DNA from: Candidatus Latescibacterota bacterium | GTDB lineage: Bacteria; Latescibacterota; UBA2968 | Length of the DNA stretch: 64,000 nt | Assembly (NCBI GenBank): GCA_022823725.1 | Contig: JAJEHL010000016.1 | Span: 124,001-188,000, forward strand | Direction of reading: 5' to 3' | Shown: positions 41,856-50,307 of the stretch, piece after piece | Layout: every line of letters begins with the position of its first letter | Position numbering within the stretch: position 1 is the stretch's first letter | Notes under the pieces: generated by a model | What the model was told of the DNA's origin: nothing | Database searches by the model: none | The model's input: only the letters and a program-made list of their open reading frames with translations | Made by a program: the position numbers and the translations under genes

Positions 41856-43397
41856 ATGTCTCAACGTCCGAATATCCTGATTTTGCACAGTGACGAACAC
41901 AGTTTTCGCTTTCTGTCGGCGCGCAGCCGCGAGCGGGGTGGTGAACCCTGTCACACGCCCACATTGGATGGTTTGATCGCACAAGGTGTCAATTTTGACG
42001 CGGCCTATTGTCAGATGCCACTGTGTACACCAAGCCGTATTTCGATGCTTACAGGACGGCACGCACATCGGTGTGGCGCGTGGTCCAATGGGTCGATTTT
42101 AGATCCCGACTTGCCAACTTTTGGCAGCCATTTTCAGGCCAATGGGTACGAAACAGTGGTCGTGGGCAAAACGCATTTGGGCGGATCTTTGCAACACGCC
42201 GGATTTGGTGCGCGGCCCTATGGCGATTTTGGCGGTCCCTGTTCTCACCAGCCCGATCCATTGGACAAAACAGAAGATGGCTTGCGGACGCGCACAGTCG
42301 ATGCGGGAATCAGCGAGGTACCCGAATCCCTCTTACAAGAAAATATGATTGCGCGCGAATCGCTTACATGGCTGCGCGAACATCGCCATGCCAATCCCGA
42401 CAAGCCCTGGCTGGTCTATACGTCATTTAGCCGCCCGCATTTCCCGCTAACCGCGCCGAAGAGATTCTTCGACCGCTATTATCCCGAAGGAGTGACATCA
42501 CCCTGGGTGCGCCGCACCGGCGATAGTGCCGACCATCCGATGACTGTGGGCGCGATCAAGGGATTTCGAACCGAAGAGATTGCCGAAGATGAAATGATGA
42601 AAGCGCGCGCAGCTTATTTCGCAGCGGTCGATTTTTTGGACGAAATTTTGGGCGATTTTCTCGCCTTGCTCGACCGCGATGGATTTTTGGATAACACAGT
42701 CATTGTATATACATCTGACCACGGAGAACTGGTGGGCGAACACGGGATATGGTGGAAAAATACATGGCACGAAGCCGCCGCCCACGTGCCTTTTATCTTT
42801 TCGCTTCCCGAACACCGCAACGGTAGCCTGAATGCACGAGAAATACGCACCCCCGTAAGCCTCGCCGACCTCTTCCCCACACTTTGCGGATTGGCGGACC
42901 TGAATTGTCCGGATAGTATAGATGGGGTGGATTTGACGAATGTACTAAAAGGAGAAACGAGTTCCGCACTCGATAACCGTGCAGGTGTGATTACCGAATC
43001 GACAAATCCCCGCTGGGGCAAAGGCACGGAGTTTCGTATGATTCGCTCCAGACAGTACAAGTATATCGCCTTTCGAGATTGTGAAGACCTCGCCTTCGAT
43101 ATGGAAACCGATCCCGACGAGCAACGCAATTTGCTAAAAGATGATCCCGATAACGCCGACTTAAAAGCGTTGCGAAAAGCAGTACTGGATGGATTTGACT
43201 TTGACGAAGTGGAAGCCCTTCGCGAAAAGCAAACCGCTGAATTGCGCGCCAAATATCCAGCGCGGGTAAAAATGCGAACCCCCAATCAAATTCTGCGGGG
43301 CGACGGCAAATTGGTCGAAGTCGATACACCTCTATACGCCTCCGAAGTGATCAGCGATGATCTCGCACGAGACTTTGACGATTATCCCGGTCGGTAG
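41856..43397 (+). CDS. Sulfatase, Cys-type (arylsulfatase/choline-sulfatase-like)
   Basis: This 513-residue alkaline-phosphatase-fold hydrolase has the sulfatase signature CTPSRISMLTGRH with Cys57, the residue converted to formylglycine. Metal-site segments are LILHSDEHS (8-16) and VYTSDHGELVGEHG (near 282). The maturation enzyme is not in this window. No signal peptide is present (MSQRPNILIL), so it acts in the cytosol, unlike most polysaccharide sulfatases. The C-terminus beyond residue 400 (DLAFDMETDPDEQRNL) is the normal family end. AAGGAGG precedes the ATG. A terminator follows. Confidence 0.93.
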   Translation: MSQRPNILILHSDEHSFRFLSARSRERGGEPCHTPTLDGLIAQGVNFDAAYCQMPLCTPSRISMLTGRHAHRCGAWSNGSILDPDLPTFGSHFQANGYETVVVGKTHLGGSLQHAGFGARPYGDFGGPCSHQPDPLDKTEDGLRTRTVDAGISEVPESLLQENMIARESLTWLREHRHANPDKPWLVYTSFSRPHFPLTAPKRFFDRYYPEGVTSPWVRRTGDSADHPMTVGAIKGFRTEEIAEDEMMKARAAYFAAVDFLDEILGDFLALLDRDGFLDNTVIVYTSDHGELVGEHGIWWKNTWHEAAAHVPFIFSLPEHRNGSLNAREIRTPVSLADLFPTLCGLADLNCPDSIDGVDLTNVLKGETSSALDNRAGVITESTNPRWGKGTEFRMIRSRQYKYIAFRDCEDLAFDMETDPDEQRNLLKDDPDNADLKALRKAVLDGFDFDEVEALREKQTAELRAKYPARVKMRTPNQILRGDGKLVEVDTPLYASEVISDDLARDFDDYPGR

Positions 43398-43416
43398 AGC
43401 GGATAGATACGACAAC

Positions 43417-43450
43417 AAAAACCAGACACAATGCAGTGTCTGGTTTTTTT
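43417..43450 (+). terminator. Terminator of the first sulfatase gene
   Basis: The 11-bp stem AAACCAGACAC (43419-43429)/GTGTCTGGTTT (43436-43446) with a six-base loop is followed by more T. It may also serve the convergent LysR gene. Confidence 0.92.
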
Positions 43451-43482
43451 ATTTTTCACGCCATAACAAGCTCAGATTCTGC

Positions 43483-44346
43483 CTACCAGAGTGCGGTAAC
43501 CTGCGCGATAATCGCGCGAATGAGAGATTCTCCAGCACGCGATTTGAGATAGGCAAAATTGAGATCGCAAAAGAAAGGTTCTATTTCCTTTATAGCGATT
43601 TGATCAGACTCTTCTGCAAGGCATTTTTCAATGACCGACATGCCAATACCTCCCTTGATCAATTCCAATCGGGTAGCATCGTCGCTAATAGACATAACCT
43701 TGTTACACGTAAGTCCGCGTTCGGCAAACATATTATCTGCAATAGCTTGAAACGGACAGTAATAAGGATCGCATATCCAGGGCAGATTTGCCAGAGCCTT
43801 CCATGTCGCACTTTCGATCTGATCAGTCCAGTGCGCGGGACCAGCAATAACGAGTTCAGTCTTCAATAAACCATACGTTTCGACTGCATCAGATATGGGA
43901 ACGCCATAAATATAGCCAACATCTAAGGTGTGATCTTCCAGTGCTTCTGTGATGCGTTGAGTAACCGAAGAAATAAACTCAAATGTAATATGTGGATATT
44001 TTGCATTTGTATTTTTAACAAGCGTTGGAATTTGGAGCCATTCGGGAGGCATGTTAATGCCAAATCGCACACATCCTGAAGGTTGATCGCAAAATGCCCG
44101 GGCACTGCGTGTAAAATCCTCTACGGTGCAAAGTGCGTTCTCAGCTTTTTGTTTCAGAAATTCGCCTGCCCGGGTAGGGTGCATACCCCTCGGTGAGCGA
44201 ATAAACAGTTCCACATTGAGTTCTTCCTCAAGTGCTTTGATATGTGCACTGACCGAGGAAGGCGAGATAAACAATTTTTGTGCGGCACGGGTGAGATTCT
44301 GCGCGTTGGCAACCGCGATAAATGTTCGTAAATGATAGAGTTCCAT
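43483..44346 (-). CDS. LysR-family transcriptional regulator
   Basis: The 287-residue regulator has an N-terminal winged helix-turn-helix (MELYHLRTFIAVANAQNLTRAAQKLFISPSSVSAHIKALEEELN; shown here in parts as LRTFIAV and AAQKLF, residues 1-60) and a periplasmic-binding-protein-like effector domain (about 90-287). It is divergent from the rhodanese gene with 128 bases between, the usual LysR arrangement, so that gene is the likely target. A T-N11-A site could not be singled out in this AT-rich spacer. The effector is unknown. Confidence 0.95.
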   Translation of the reverse strand: MELYHLRTFIAVANAQNLTRAAQKLFISPSSVSAHIKALEEELNVELFIRSPRGMHPTRAGEFLKQKAENALCTVEDFTRSARAFCDQPSGCVRFGINMPPEWLQIPTLVKNTNAKYPHITFEFISSVTQRITEALEDHTLDVGYIYGVPISDAVETYGLLKTELVIAGPAHWTDQIESATWKALANLPWICDPYYCPFQAIADNMFAERGLTCNKVMSISDDATRLELIKGGIGMSVIEKCLAEESDQIAIKEIEPFFCDLNFAYLKSRAGESLIRAIIAQVTALW

Positions 44347-44474
44347 TCGCGTTCAGAATTTCTAAATAAAGGATTTGGAAAGTGCAAATAGCCAAAAAAA
44401 TGGATTTTGATTAAAATAAAAAAATAAACCGATGTGCGCTTCTTTAATTTTTTACACCTTTCCTGGAGGTTGCA

Positions 44475-44879
44475 ATGGCAGATTTCTCTCGCGTTTGTGA
44501 AACACCACCCGCTTCGCCTGATAAGATACGAGAATACTTCTCGTATAAGTTGGGATGTGAGACCGACCCATTTGATGTGAATGCGGATCTGGAAAATGGA
44601 ATCGATAGTTTTGAGTTTATTGATGTCCGTGATAAAGCAGCGTATCTCAACGGTCACGCTGCTGGGGCAATTCACATTGACCACAACGATATGAACGAGG
44701 CGCGAATGGCCGAATTTCCCAAAGACCGATTGCTCGTAGTGTACTGCTGGGGACCGGGGTGTAATGGCGCAACAAAAGCCGCTGTGAAATTGAGTGCCCT
44801 GGGATTTTCCGTAAAAGAAATGATCGGCGGGATTACCTATTGGAAAGAGGAAGGATATCCAGTAGTATCAGGTGTTTAG
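44475..44879 (+). CDS. Rhodanese-like domain protein
   Basis: This 134-residue single-domain protein has the rhodanese fold: FEFIDVRDKAAYLNGHAAGAIHI (about 54-76) and the active loop VYCWGPGCNGATKAA near 95, with Cys-Trp-Gly-Pro-Gly-Cys. The catalytic cysteine is the first of the two; a second Cys in the loop is unusual and could allow a disulfide or persulfide relay. Cytosolic. GGAGG lies upstream of the start region. It is divergent from the LysR gene, and its stop codon overlaps that of the convergent glutamine-amidotransferase-like gene. Confidence 0.92.
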   Translation: MADFSRVCETPPASPDKIREYFSYKLGCETDPFDVNADLENGIDSFEFIDVRDKAAYLNGHAAGAIHIDHNDMNEARMAEFPKDRLLVVYCWGPGCNGATKAAVKLSALGFSVKEMIGGITYWKEEGYPVVSGV

Positions 44880-45574
44880 GACCTGATCTGAGCTTGTGTA
44901 AGCAGATGGTCAAAGATGCGATCGCAGATCGTATTGGGCATTTTTTCGGGATGAAATTGCACACCGATAATGCGTCCATCTGGCGTTTCAATGCCCTCTA
45001 TGACTCGATCTTCACTGCGGGCACTTATATTGAGTTCTCCGCCAACCGTCTCGAGTCCTTGCAGGTGAAAGCTATTGGTCGTACATTCGGGCTTGCCCAA
45101 AATAGACGAGAGATGGGAATCGGGATCGAGCGAAACCGTGTGATAAACGGGATCTTCGGTGCGCTTAGGTGAATGCGGATCGACATCGCATTGTATTTGA
45201 ATATCGGCATAGATCCTGCCGCCAAATTGAGCATTGATAAATTGCATGCCATAGCAGATGCCCAAAACGGGCATCTGTTTTTTTTGTGCGTATTCAAAAG
45301 CGCGAATATCATTTTCATAGCGCGTGGGCACAACCGCGGGCAGGTCTTTGGGCAACTTGCCAACCAGACCTTGTGTAATACCGGGACCGCCCGTAATAAT
45401 CAGGCCATTGAGCAGAGCAAACAGTGGTGCGAGCGTTTCCTGATCCTCTGTCATGGGCAAAATGAGAGGACAACCACCCGCGCGTTCCACCGCAATCACA
45501 TACTCGTGATCTAGCGATTGCTGTTTACTTTTCGAAAGAAAGCTGGTCGTAATACCGATTATCGGACGTGACAT
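44876..45574 (-). CDS. Class I glutamine amidotransferase-like hydrolase (PuuD family)
   Basis: This 232-residue C26 peptidase-like protein is related to gamma-glutamyl-GABA hydrolase. The nucleophile is in LGICYGMQ (near 107) and the His/Glu partners are in GVQFHPEKM (near 209). IITGGPGITQG fits the family's oxyanion region. ATG 45574 (MSRPIIGIT) puts the first strand at the protein start; the upstream extension lacks support. Members hydrolyse gamma-glutamyl amides, and the substrate here is not known. The nearby PhyH gene is divergent. Confidence 0.88.
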   Translation of the reverse strand: MSRPIIGITTSFLSKSKQQSLDHEYVIAVERAGGCPLILPMTEDQETLAPLFALLNGLIITGGPGITQGLVGKLPKDLPAVVPTRYENDIRAFEYAQKKQMPVLGICYGMQFINAQFGGRIYADIQIQCDVDPHSPKRTEDPVYHTVSLDPDSHLSSILGKPECTTNSFHLQGLETVGGELNISARSEDRVIEGIETPDGRIIGVQFHPEKMPNTICDRIFDHLLTQAQIRS

Positions 45575-45609
45575 TTTAAAAATTGGGTAGAATTGACAAC
45601 GCTTTTTGC

Positions 45610-45638
45610 TTGATGAATGCACAAATATGTGACATTAT
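45610..45638 (+). promoter_or_regulatory. Possible promoter of the second PhyH gene
   Basis: TTGATG (45610-45615), a 17-base spacer and CATTAT (45633-45638) match the consensus at four of six bases in each box, 46 bases before the start codon. This is a weak call. Confidence 0.35.
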
Positions 45639-45684
45639 GAAAAGAAGAACAAGGTGAAAAAAGAACCTAAAACAGGAGGCGGAA

Positions 45685-46425
45685 ATGGACGCGGAAGATA
45701 GAGCGGCTGTTGAAGCCGCATGGAAAAACGGCGTAGGCGTCTTGCACAACTTGCTCTCGCAAGATGAGCTGGATACAATCCGCCGAGAATTAGAACAAGC
45801 GTACCTGGATTTGGATATGGGATCGGGTGAACCTGGCAGCCGGGACAGTCTGCGAAATGAACCACTGTTAAATTACCCCGCTCTGGGTGGACTATTTTCT
45901 CATCCTCGCATCCTGGGGATCGTCTCGGCAATCCTGGATGAGCCACGCCCTTTTCTATTGCAAATGAAAACCAACCGATACACGCCAGAACACAAAGGCG
46001 TGGGACGGCACTCAGACGGCAGCCCGACGGAACTCGCCGCACCCTTTCAGTGGGTGGCAACAATGATTTATCTGGACGATATCGACGTCAACTCCGGGGC
46101 GTTGACCTACGTACCAGGCACGCATCTGTACCATTTTGCATCTGCGTGCGACCCGGGCCGAATACTCCCGACAAAGGAAGATATTCAGACAGGCGACTAC
46201 ATTCCAATCGGACTGAAAGCGGGCAGCGTCGTCTTTCGCGTACCAGAGGTCTGGCACGGCGTAGTGCCCATCCACCGGTTGCGGCGATATATCACCGGGT
46301 TGTACACATCTCGGACAAAGGGAAATGCGCCAATCAAAGAGCAGATACAAAAGGCCCGAAAAAGCCGAAAACAAATCTCGGAGACATCCATACCCGAACC
46401 CGCCAGAAAATACTGGCAGTATTGA
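45685..46425 (+). CDS. Phytanoyl-CoA dioxygenase family protein
   Basis: This 246-residue Fe(II)/2-oxoglutarate oxygenase has the metal triad HSD (His109, Asp111) in VGRHSDGSP and His191 in PEVWHGVVP, with Arg198/200 for the cosubstrate. VPGTH lies at about 143. It is shorter than the PhyH protein at 5972-6835 and only distantly similar to it. AGGAGG lies upstream of the ATG. No signal peptide is seen. It is transcribed toward the dimethylformamidase-like gene. The substrate is unknown. Confidence 0.9.
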   Translation: MDAEDRAAVEAAWKNGVGVLHNLLSQDELDTIRRELEQAYLDLDMGSGEPGSRDSLRNEPLLNYPALGGLFSHPRILGIVSAILDEPRPFLLQMKTNRYTPEHKGVGRHSDGSPTELAAPFQWVATMIYLDDIDVNSGALTYVPGTHLYHFASACDPGRILPTKEDIQTGDYIPIGLKAGSVVFRVPEVWHGVVPIHRLRRYITGLYTSRTKGNAPIKEQIQKARKSRKQISETSIPEPARKYWQY

Positions 46426-46433
46426 TCAGTGAA

Positions 46434-48026
46434 TCAATCCAAAAAGCGATCCAGCGCATTCTTTGTAATCGTCGAAATCGACTCATCCACCGGTAGAGAA
46501 CTTGGATAATTGATCGACCCCACCGAAAACACCTCTCCCCCGCTCTTAGTGCGATGATATACGATCTCCGCGCCACCCTCATCGGGATTTAAGCCTTTGG
46601 CCAGCAGTTGTGTGTTTTTTGGCGAACTCCCGGTCATCTTATCCGTTTCGTGTCCAGACGCACCGCCCGGACACCGCATATGCAGACACTTCTCGCCAAA
46701 AATATCTCCCGTCTTCAGGCCTGTCCCCTCAAAGAAATCGTGTGCCCCATCCTCCACCCGATAAGGTGCGCCAGTCATAATACCTGTCTCCGAACAGGTT
46801 ACACCCAGCAGCTTCGCCTCTGACTCGTGAAACAAATGGAATCGACTCTCCAATCCCAACTTCTGTAGATGGCTGAACCCCCCGCCTTTATCTCCATTTC
46901 GCACCACCATCGTATATTCATCCGCAAACACCACCTCGCAATTCAGACCATTTCCACCCAGATACATCAGCTTGCCGCCCCGTTCAAACACCCAGGTCTT
47001 CAGCCTGTAGTACATATCCGCAGACCAATACTCCGGATGCGTACTGATGATCAACACCCGGTAATCATCCAAATTCAATACCCCGGAATGGAACTGCGTC
47101 TCCGCATAAAAATCGTATCCGTATCCCTCCCGCTCCAGCCATCCCAGCAACCGCCACTCCGCCGGGGCCACATGGCAGTTTGACCTCCCCTCAATCGGAT
47201 CGGTAATCCGCTCCCCCTCGGCAATAAAATTGATCGGCTCAGGCCGGTCGAAAGACAGCGGTGCATATTCCTTAGAAGTAAAAAGCAAATGCCTGGGATC
47301 CGTATATCGCTTGAGATCCATTCTCGCATTCACAGTGGGCCTGAGCGGAAATTTCTCCGCGTGGATATAATTGCTGCGCCCCCCAAAATTATTATACGCA
47401 TTCCAGTTTATATTCGACGCCAGCACTGCGACATCGGCACCTGGCTTTGTCGGTGCGACAATCCACGGAAACGAAAAAAACACACCCGACTCCGTTTTGG
47501 CGTGCAGATAATACAATCCCGATCTTTCGGGTGCTGTTATATATTGCTTGTGTGTCGGGCTGGTATAACCCTGTGAATTCCATTGAATACCGGTCTGCGT
47601 ATAATCCCCATCCGGCGTAATTTGCATCGTCGCCCGAGGACCGTGTTCATCGTACCATCCTATAGGACGCACCAACTCTTTCTGCCACCCATACCGCCAC
47701 AACGACAGCTTGTAAGCCTCCACCGCGTGTACCCTGAACTCTGACTGCTGCCCGGACTGTACCCACTTTGGCCACATATATCCCAACAATCCATCGGTCA
47801 ACAGCCGAAACTGATAGGGAGCCTTAGTCGGTATCTCAAGCGGTACTGTTTTGAAGCCATAACCCGGCTTGTAAAGTGTCACCCTATACTTGCCGGAAGG
47901 CAGATCCGCATAAACCGCACCAGTCGCCCGCGAACGCGCCTCAAATGACCCCGCCTCACCTTCAAACTCCAGCAGCACCTCCGGCACTGCCACATATCGC
48001 TCATCGCTCACATATCCAATCAGCAT
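46434..48026 (-). CDS. N,N-dimethylformamidase beta-subunit-like protein
   Basis: The 530-residue protein has an N-terminal beta-sandwich resembling carboxypeptidase-regulatory/transthyretin-like domains (about 1-65, with DLPSGKYRVTLYKPGY). A long domain of the N,N-dimethylformamidase large-subunit type follows. The motif HPEYWS (His330, Glu332) matches the His-x-Glu iron ligands known for that enzyme, and GGKLMYLGGNGLN near 350-362 is also family-like. The known enzyme is a mononuclear-iron amidohydrolase that needs a small alpha subunit, and no such gene is seen. There is no signal peptide. AAGGGGA precedes the ATG. The natural substrate in this organism is unlikely to be dimethylformamide itself. 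Confidence 0.78.
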   Translation of the reverse strand: MLIGYVSDERYVAVPEVLLEFEGEAGSFEARSRATGAVYADLPSGKYRVTLYKPGYGFKTVPLEIPTKAPYQFRLLTDGLLGYMWPKWVQSGQQSEFRVHAVEAYKLSLWRYGWQKELVRPIGWYDEHGPRATMQITPDGDYTQTGIQWNSQGYTSPTHKQYITAPERSGLYYLHAKTESGVFFSFPWIVAPTKPGADVAVLASNINWNAYNNFGGRSNYIHAEKFPLRPTVNARMDLKRYTDPRHLLFTSKEYAPLSFDRPEPINFIAEGERITDPIEGRSNCHVAPAEWRLLGWLEREGYGYDFYAETQFHSGVLNLDDYRVLIISTHPEYWSADMYYRLKTWVFERGGKLMYLGGNGLNCEVVFADEYTMVVRNGDKGGGFSHLQKLGLESRFHLFHESEAKLLGVTCSETGIMTGAPYRVEDGAHDFFEGTGLKTGDIFGEKCLHMRCPGGASGHETDKMTGSSPKNTQLLAKGLNPDEGGAEIVYHRTKSGGEVFSVGSINYPSSLPVDESISTITKNALDRFLD

Positions 48027-48086
48027 ATTGTCCCCTTCTGTTCAGCGATCTATCCGGCGTGTAACCTCCTGAACAAAATACGCCCG

Positions 48087-50168
48087 TCAGATCAGGTCCC
48101 CCACGCGCTCAAAATAGAAAAACTGCCCATCGTACGTCCCTAAAAACAAGCCGTCTCCCCACACACAGGGAGGTGCTGTAATTGGTGACCCGAACGCCGC
48201 ACGCCCCCGGCATTCACCGGAAGCGGCATCCAAAGCGTACAAACACCCATCACACCCGCTGATTAGAAGACAGTCATCAAAATTGACTGGCGCAGCTAAA
48301 ATGCTCCGCACGCCTCTGCGATAGGGAACCATATCCAGCAAGCTGTCTTCCGTCTGAAACCGCCACAGTAGTGCTCCGGAATTGAAATCAAAACAGAGGG
48401 CCTCTCCCTCCGGTGTGGTAGCGTAGATCAGGCCATCCCGCACGAGCAGTCCGGTCGGATATCCGGCCGGGAGAATCGGCTTGTCCCACACGACCTCCCC
48501 CGAAATCGCCCGCAACGCGGTTAAATGCGACGAGTCTCCCCCACTTACCAGCAGATCCCCAGCCACAACCGGCGTGGGATATGGATACTCAACCCCTATC
48601 TGTTGTTCCCACACCACATTTCCGCTTTGCCGGTCCAGTGCCATCAGTCCCCGCCGCTGCAGGAGCAGAATAAGCAGGTCCTCATAAACCTGAGGGTTTG
48701 CGTAACACGCCCAATTATCGCTGTCTTCAACAGGTGCATACCACTTCTGCTCTCCCGTCTTGAGATCAAAAGCCGCGTAACCGGCCTTTGCCCCTGCGTA
48801 CAACGTCCCATCTGCAATAACCGGAGACGTGTAAATCCAGCGTTCGGGATACCCGGGCAGATTCGCATGCCACACCAGGCGGCCCGACGCCTCCTCCAAC
48901 GCGTACACCCGTCCGGTAACCGACACCGCCGCGCAGATACTGTCATCTACAGCCACACTGTTTTTCACCGTCGCATCCGTGCGTGCATGCCACACCAGAC
49001 CCCCACTACCCACCTCAATACAACAGACCCCGTTGGAGGTGGGATAGCCCTCGTCCCACAGGCTCAACAGCAGCCGATCGCCTGCAGACACGGGTGCAGC
49101 GCGGTGCAAGCCCCCCGGAATTTGTTGCTCCCAGCGCAGGCATAGCTCCATCTCGTCAAACGCAATCTCCTCTTGTGTATCCTCGGAAGGCGACGAAACG
49201 CCAGTGGGTTTGAGCACGTGGAACGCCACTCCCGCCCTCTCTTCTCCGAACCGCAAGACGCGGTAGCCCCTCGGCGACGTATCGATCCCACCAAAACAGA
49301 ACGGCGGGGTTGCGGCCACAACCATCTCTTTGTAAGAGAACACCTTGCTGGAATGCCAGTGTCCGTGCAGTACCAGGCGGACATTATACCGGCTCAACGC
49401 CTCCAAAAATGAAACTGGCGGAGGCGTGTGAATCACCACTACGATCTCCCGGTCCGCAGGCTGTAGTTCCAGGTCTCTCCAAAACCACACCTCCTTTCGC
49501 TCCTGGTCCTCAGGCGAAAAAAACGACTGCTCATTGGGATAAAACACAAAATGGCGTCCCCCCCAATCAAAGCTGTAATACGAGGGACCGAGCACCGCTT
49601 CAAAATGCCGGGTAAACGTATAGCCCCCCTGTGAGATCCCCTCGTGGCGTTCCTCGTTCCCGTCGTGCCCGCCGAACAGCGGGAACACCGGAGTCGAAAC
49701 CGTCTCAACTGCATCTCGAAAACGAGACAACTCTGCAAGCTCTCCCCTATTCGTGAGATCTCCACTCACCACAATTACATCCGGATCGGCTTCCCGAACG
49801 AGTTGCTGTAGTGCCTCGGCAAGAACCTCTCCAGACGTCAGCATATCCCCTTCCGTCACAACGTGTGTATCGGTAATCTGCACAAGCGTAAACTGCCGTG
49901 CAGCCCGCTCAGGCGCAGGCTCAAGCCCAAAATCCACCCTATCTTGCACGTCCATCCAGTTCCGTGTAGAAGAGTAAAACCCCGATGTTGCCCGAAAACC
50001 ATCTGGAACGGTTACAAAGACAAACCGGTGCGCCTCCGGTTCCACCGCAAGCGCGTACCGGCCCTCCTCATCCGTCTGCACAATCTGATCCCCATTAGAG
50101 ACCAAAACGCCGCCCAAACCGCGTCCAGATGATTCATCCATCACCCTTCCTCGAATTTCAATCGCCAT
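48087..50168 (-). CDS. Metallophosphoesterase fused to a PQQ-like beta-propeller
   Basis: In order, the 693 residues hold a transthyretin-like N-terminal domain (about 1-85), a calcineurin-type phosphoesterase (about 92-320) and a beta-propeller of PQQ/WD-type repeats (about 345-693, with repeated GxxYALDxxxGxxxW). Metal-site motifs are DTH (100-102), GDLTN (136-140), VIHTPP (His247) and HGHWH (268-272). The GNHD block of the family is GGHD (166-169), so the Asn ligand is replaced by Gly. The protein lacks a signal peptide, which is odd for a PQQ-type propeller. It is on the same strand as, and 60 bases ahead of, the dimethylformamidase-like gene. AAGGAG precedes its ATG. Confidence 0.87.
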   Translation of the reverse strand: MAIEIRGRVMDESSGRGLGGVLVSNGDQIVQTDEEGRYALAVEPEAHRFVFVTVPDGFRATSGFYSSTRNWMDVQDRVDFGLEPAPERAARQFTLVQITDTHVVTEGDMLTSGEVLAEALQQLVREADPDVIVVSGDLTNRGELAELSRFRDAVETVSTPVFPLFGGHDGNEERHEGISQGGYTFTRHFEAVLGPSYYSFDWGGRHFVFYPNEQSFFSPEDQERKEVWFWRDLELQPADREIVVVIHTPPPVSFLEALSRYNVRLVLHGHWHSSKVFSYKEMVVAATPPFCFGGIDTSPRGYRVLRFGEERAGVAFHVLKPTGVSSPSEDTQEEIAFDEMELCLRWEQQIPGGLHRAAPVSAGDRLLLSLWDEGYPTSNGVCCIEVGSGGLVWHARTDATVKNSVAVDDSICAAVSVTGRVYALEEASGRLVWHANLPGYPERWIYTSPVIADGTLYAGAKAGYAAFDLKTGEQKWYAPVEDSDNWACYANPQVYEDLLILLLQRRGLMALDRQSGNVVWEQQIGVEYPYPTPVVAGDLLVSGGDSSHLTALRAISGEVVWDKPILPAGYPTGLLVRDGLIYATTPEGEALCFDFNSGALLWRFQTEDSLLDMVPYRRGVRSILAAPVNFDDCLLISGCDGCLYALDAASGECRGRAAFGSPITAPPCVWGDGLFLGTYDGQFFYFERVGDLI

Positions 50169-50237
50169 AGCATACTCCTTTGTTCGCAGTTATAGGCAAA
50201 ATACAATATTCGCACCACGAGGCAAAACAAACAATGA

Positions 50238-50266
50238 TTGCCTGCCACATAAAGATTATGCATAAT
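50238..50266 (+). promoter_or_regulatory. Probable promoter of the second sulfatase gene
   Basis: TTGCCT (50238-50243), a 17-base spacer and CATAAT (50261-50266, five of six) lie 42 bases before the start codon, in the gap shared with the divergent phosphoesterase gene. Confidence 0.55.
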
Positions 50267-50307
50267 AGAATCAGAATCCAATATGTAACCCTCACAAAGG
50301 ATGGGAA

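Noticed and set aside
44154-44684. 176-codon minus-strand frame overlapping the rhodanese start and LysR N-terminus
   Set aside because: It overlaps two well-supported genes in other frames and has no domain.
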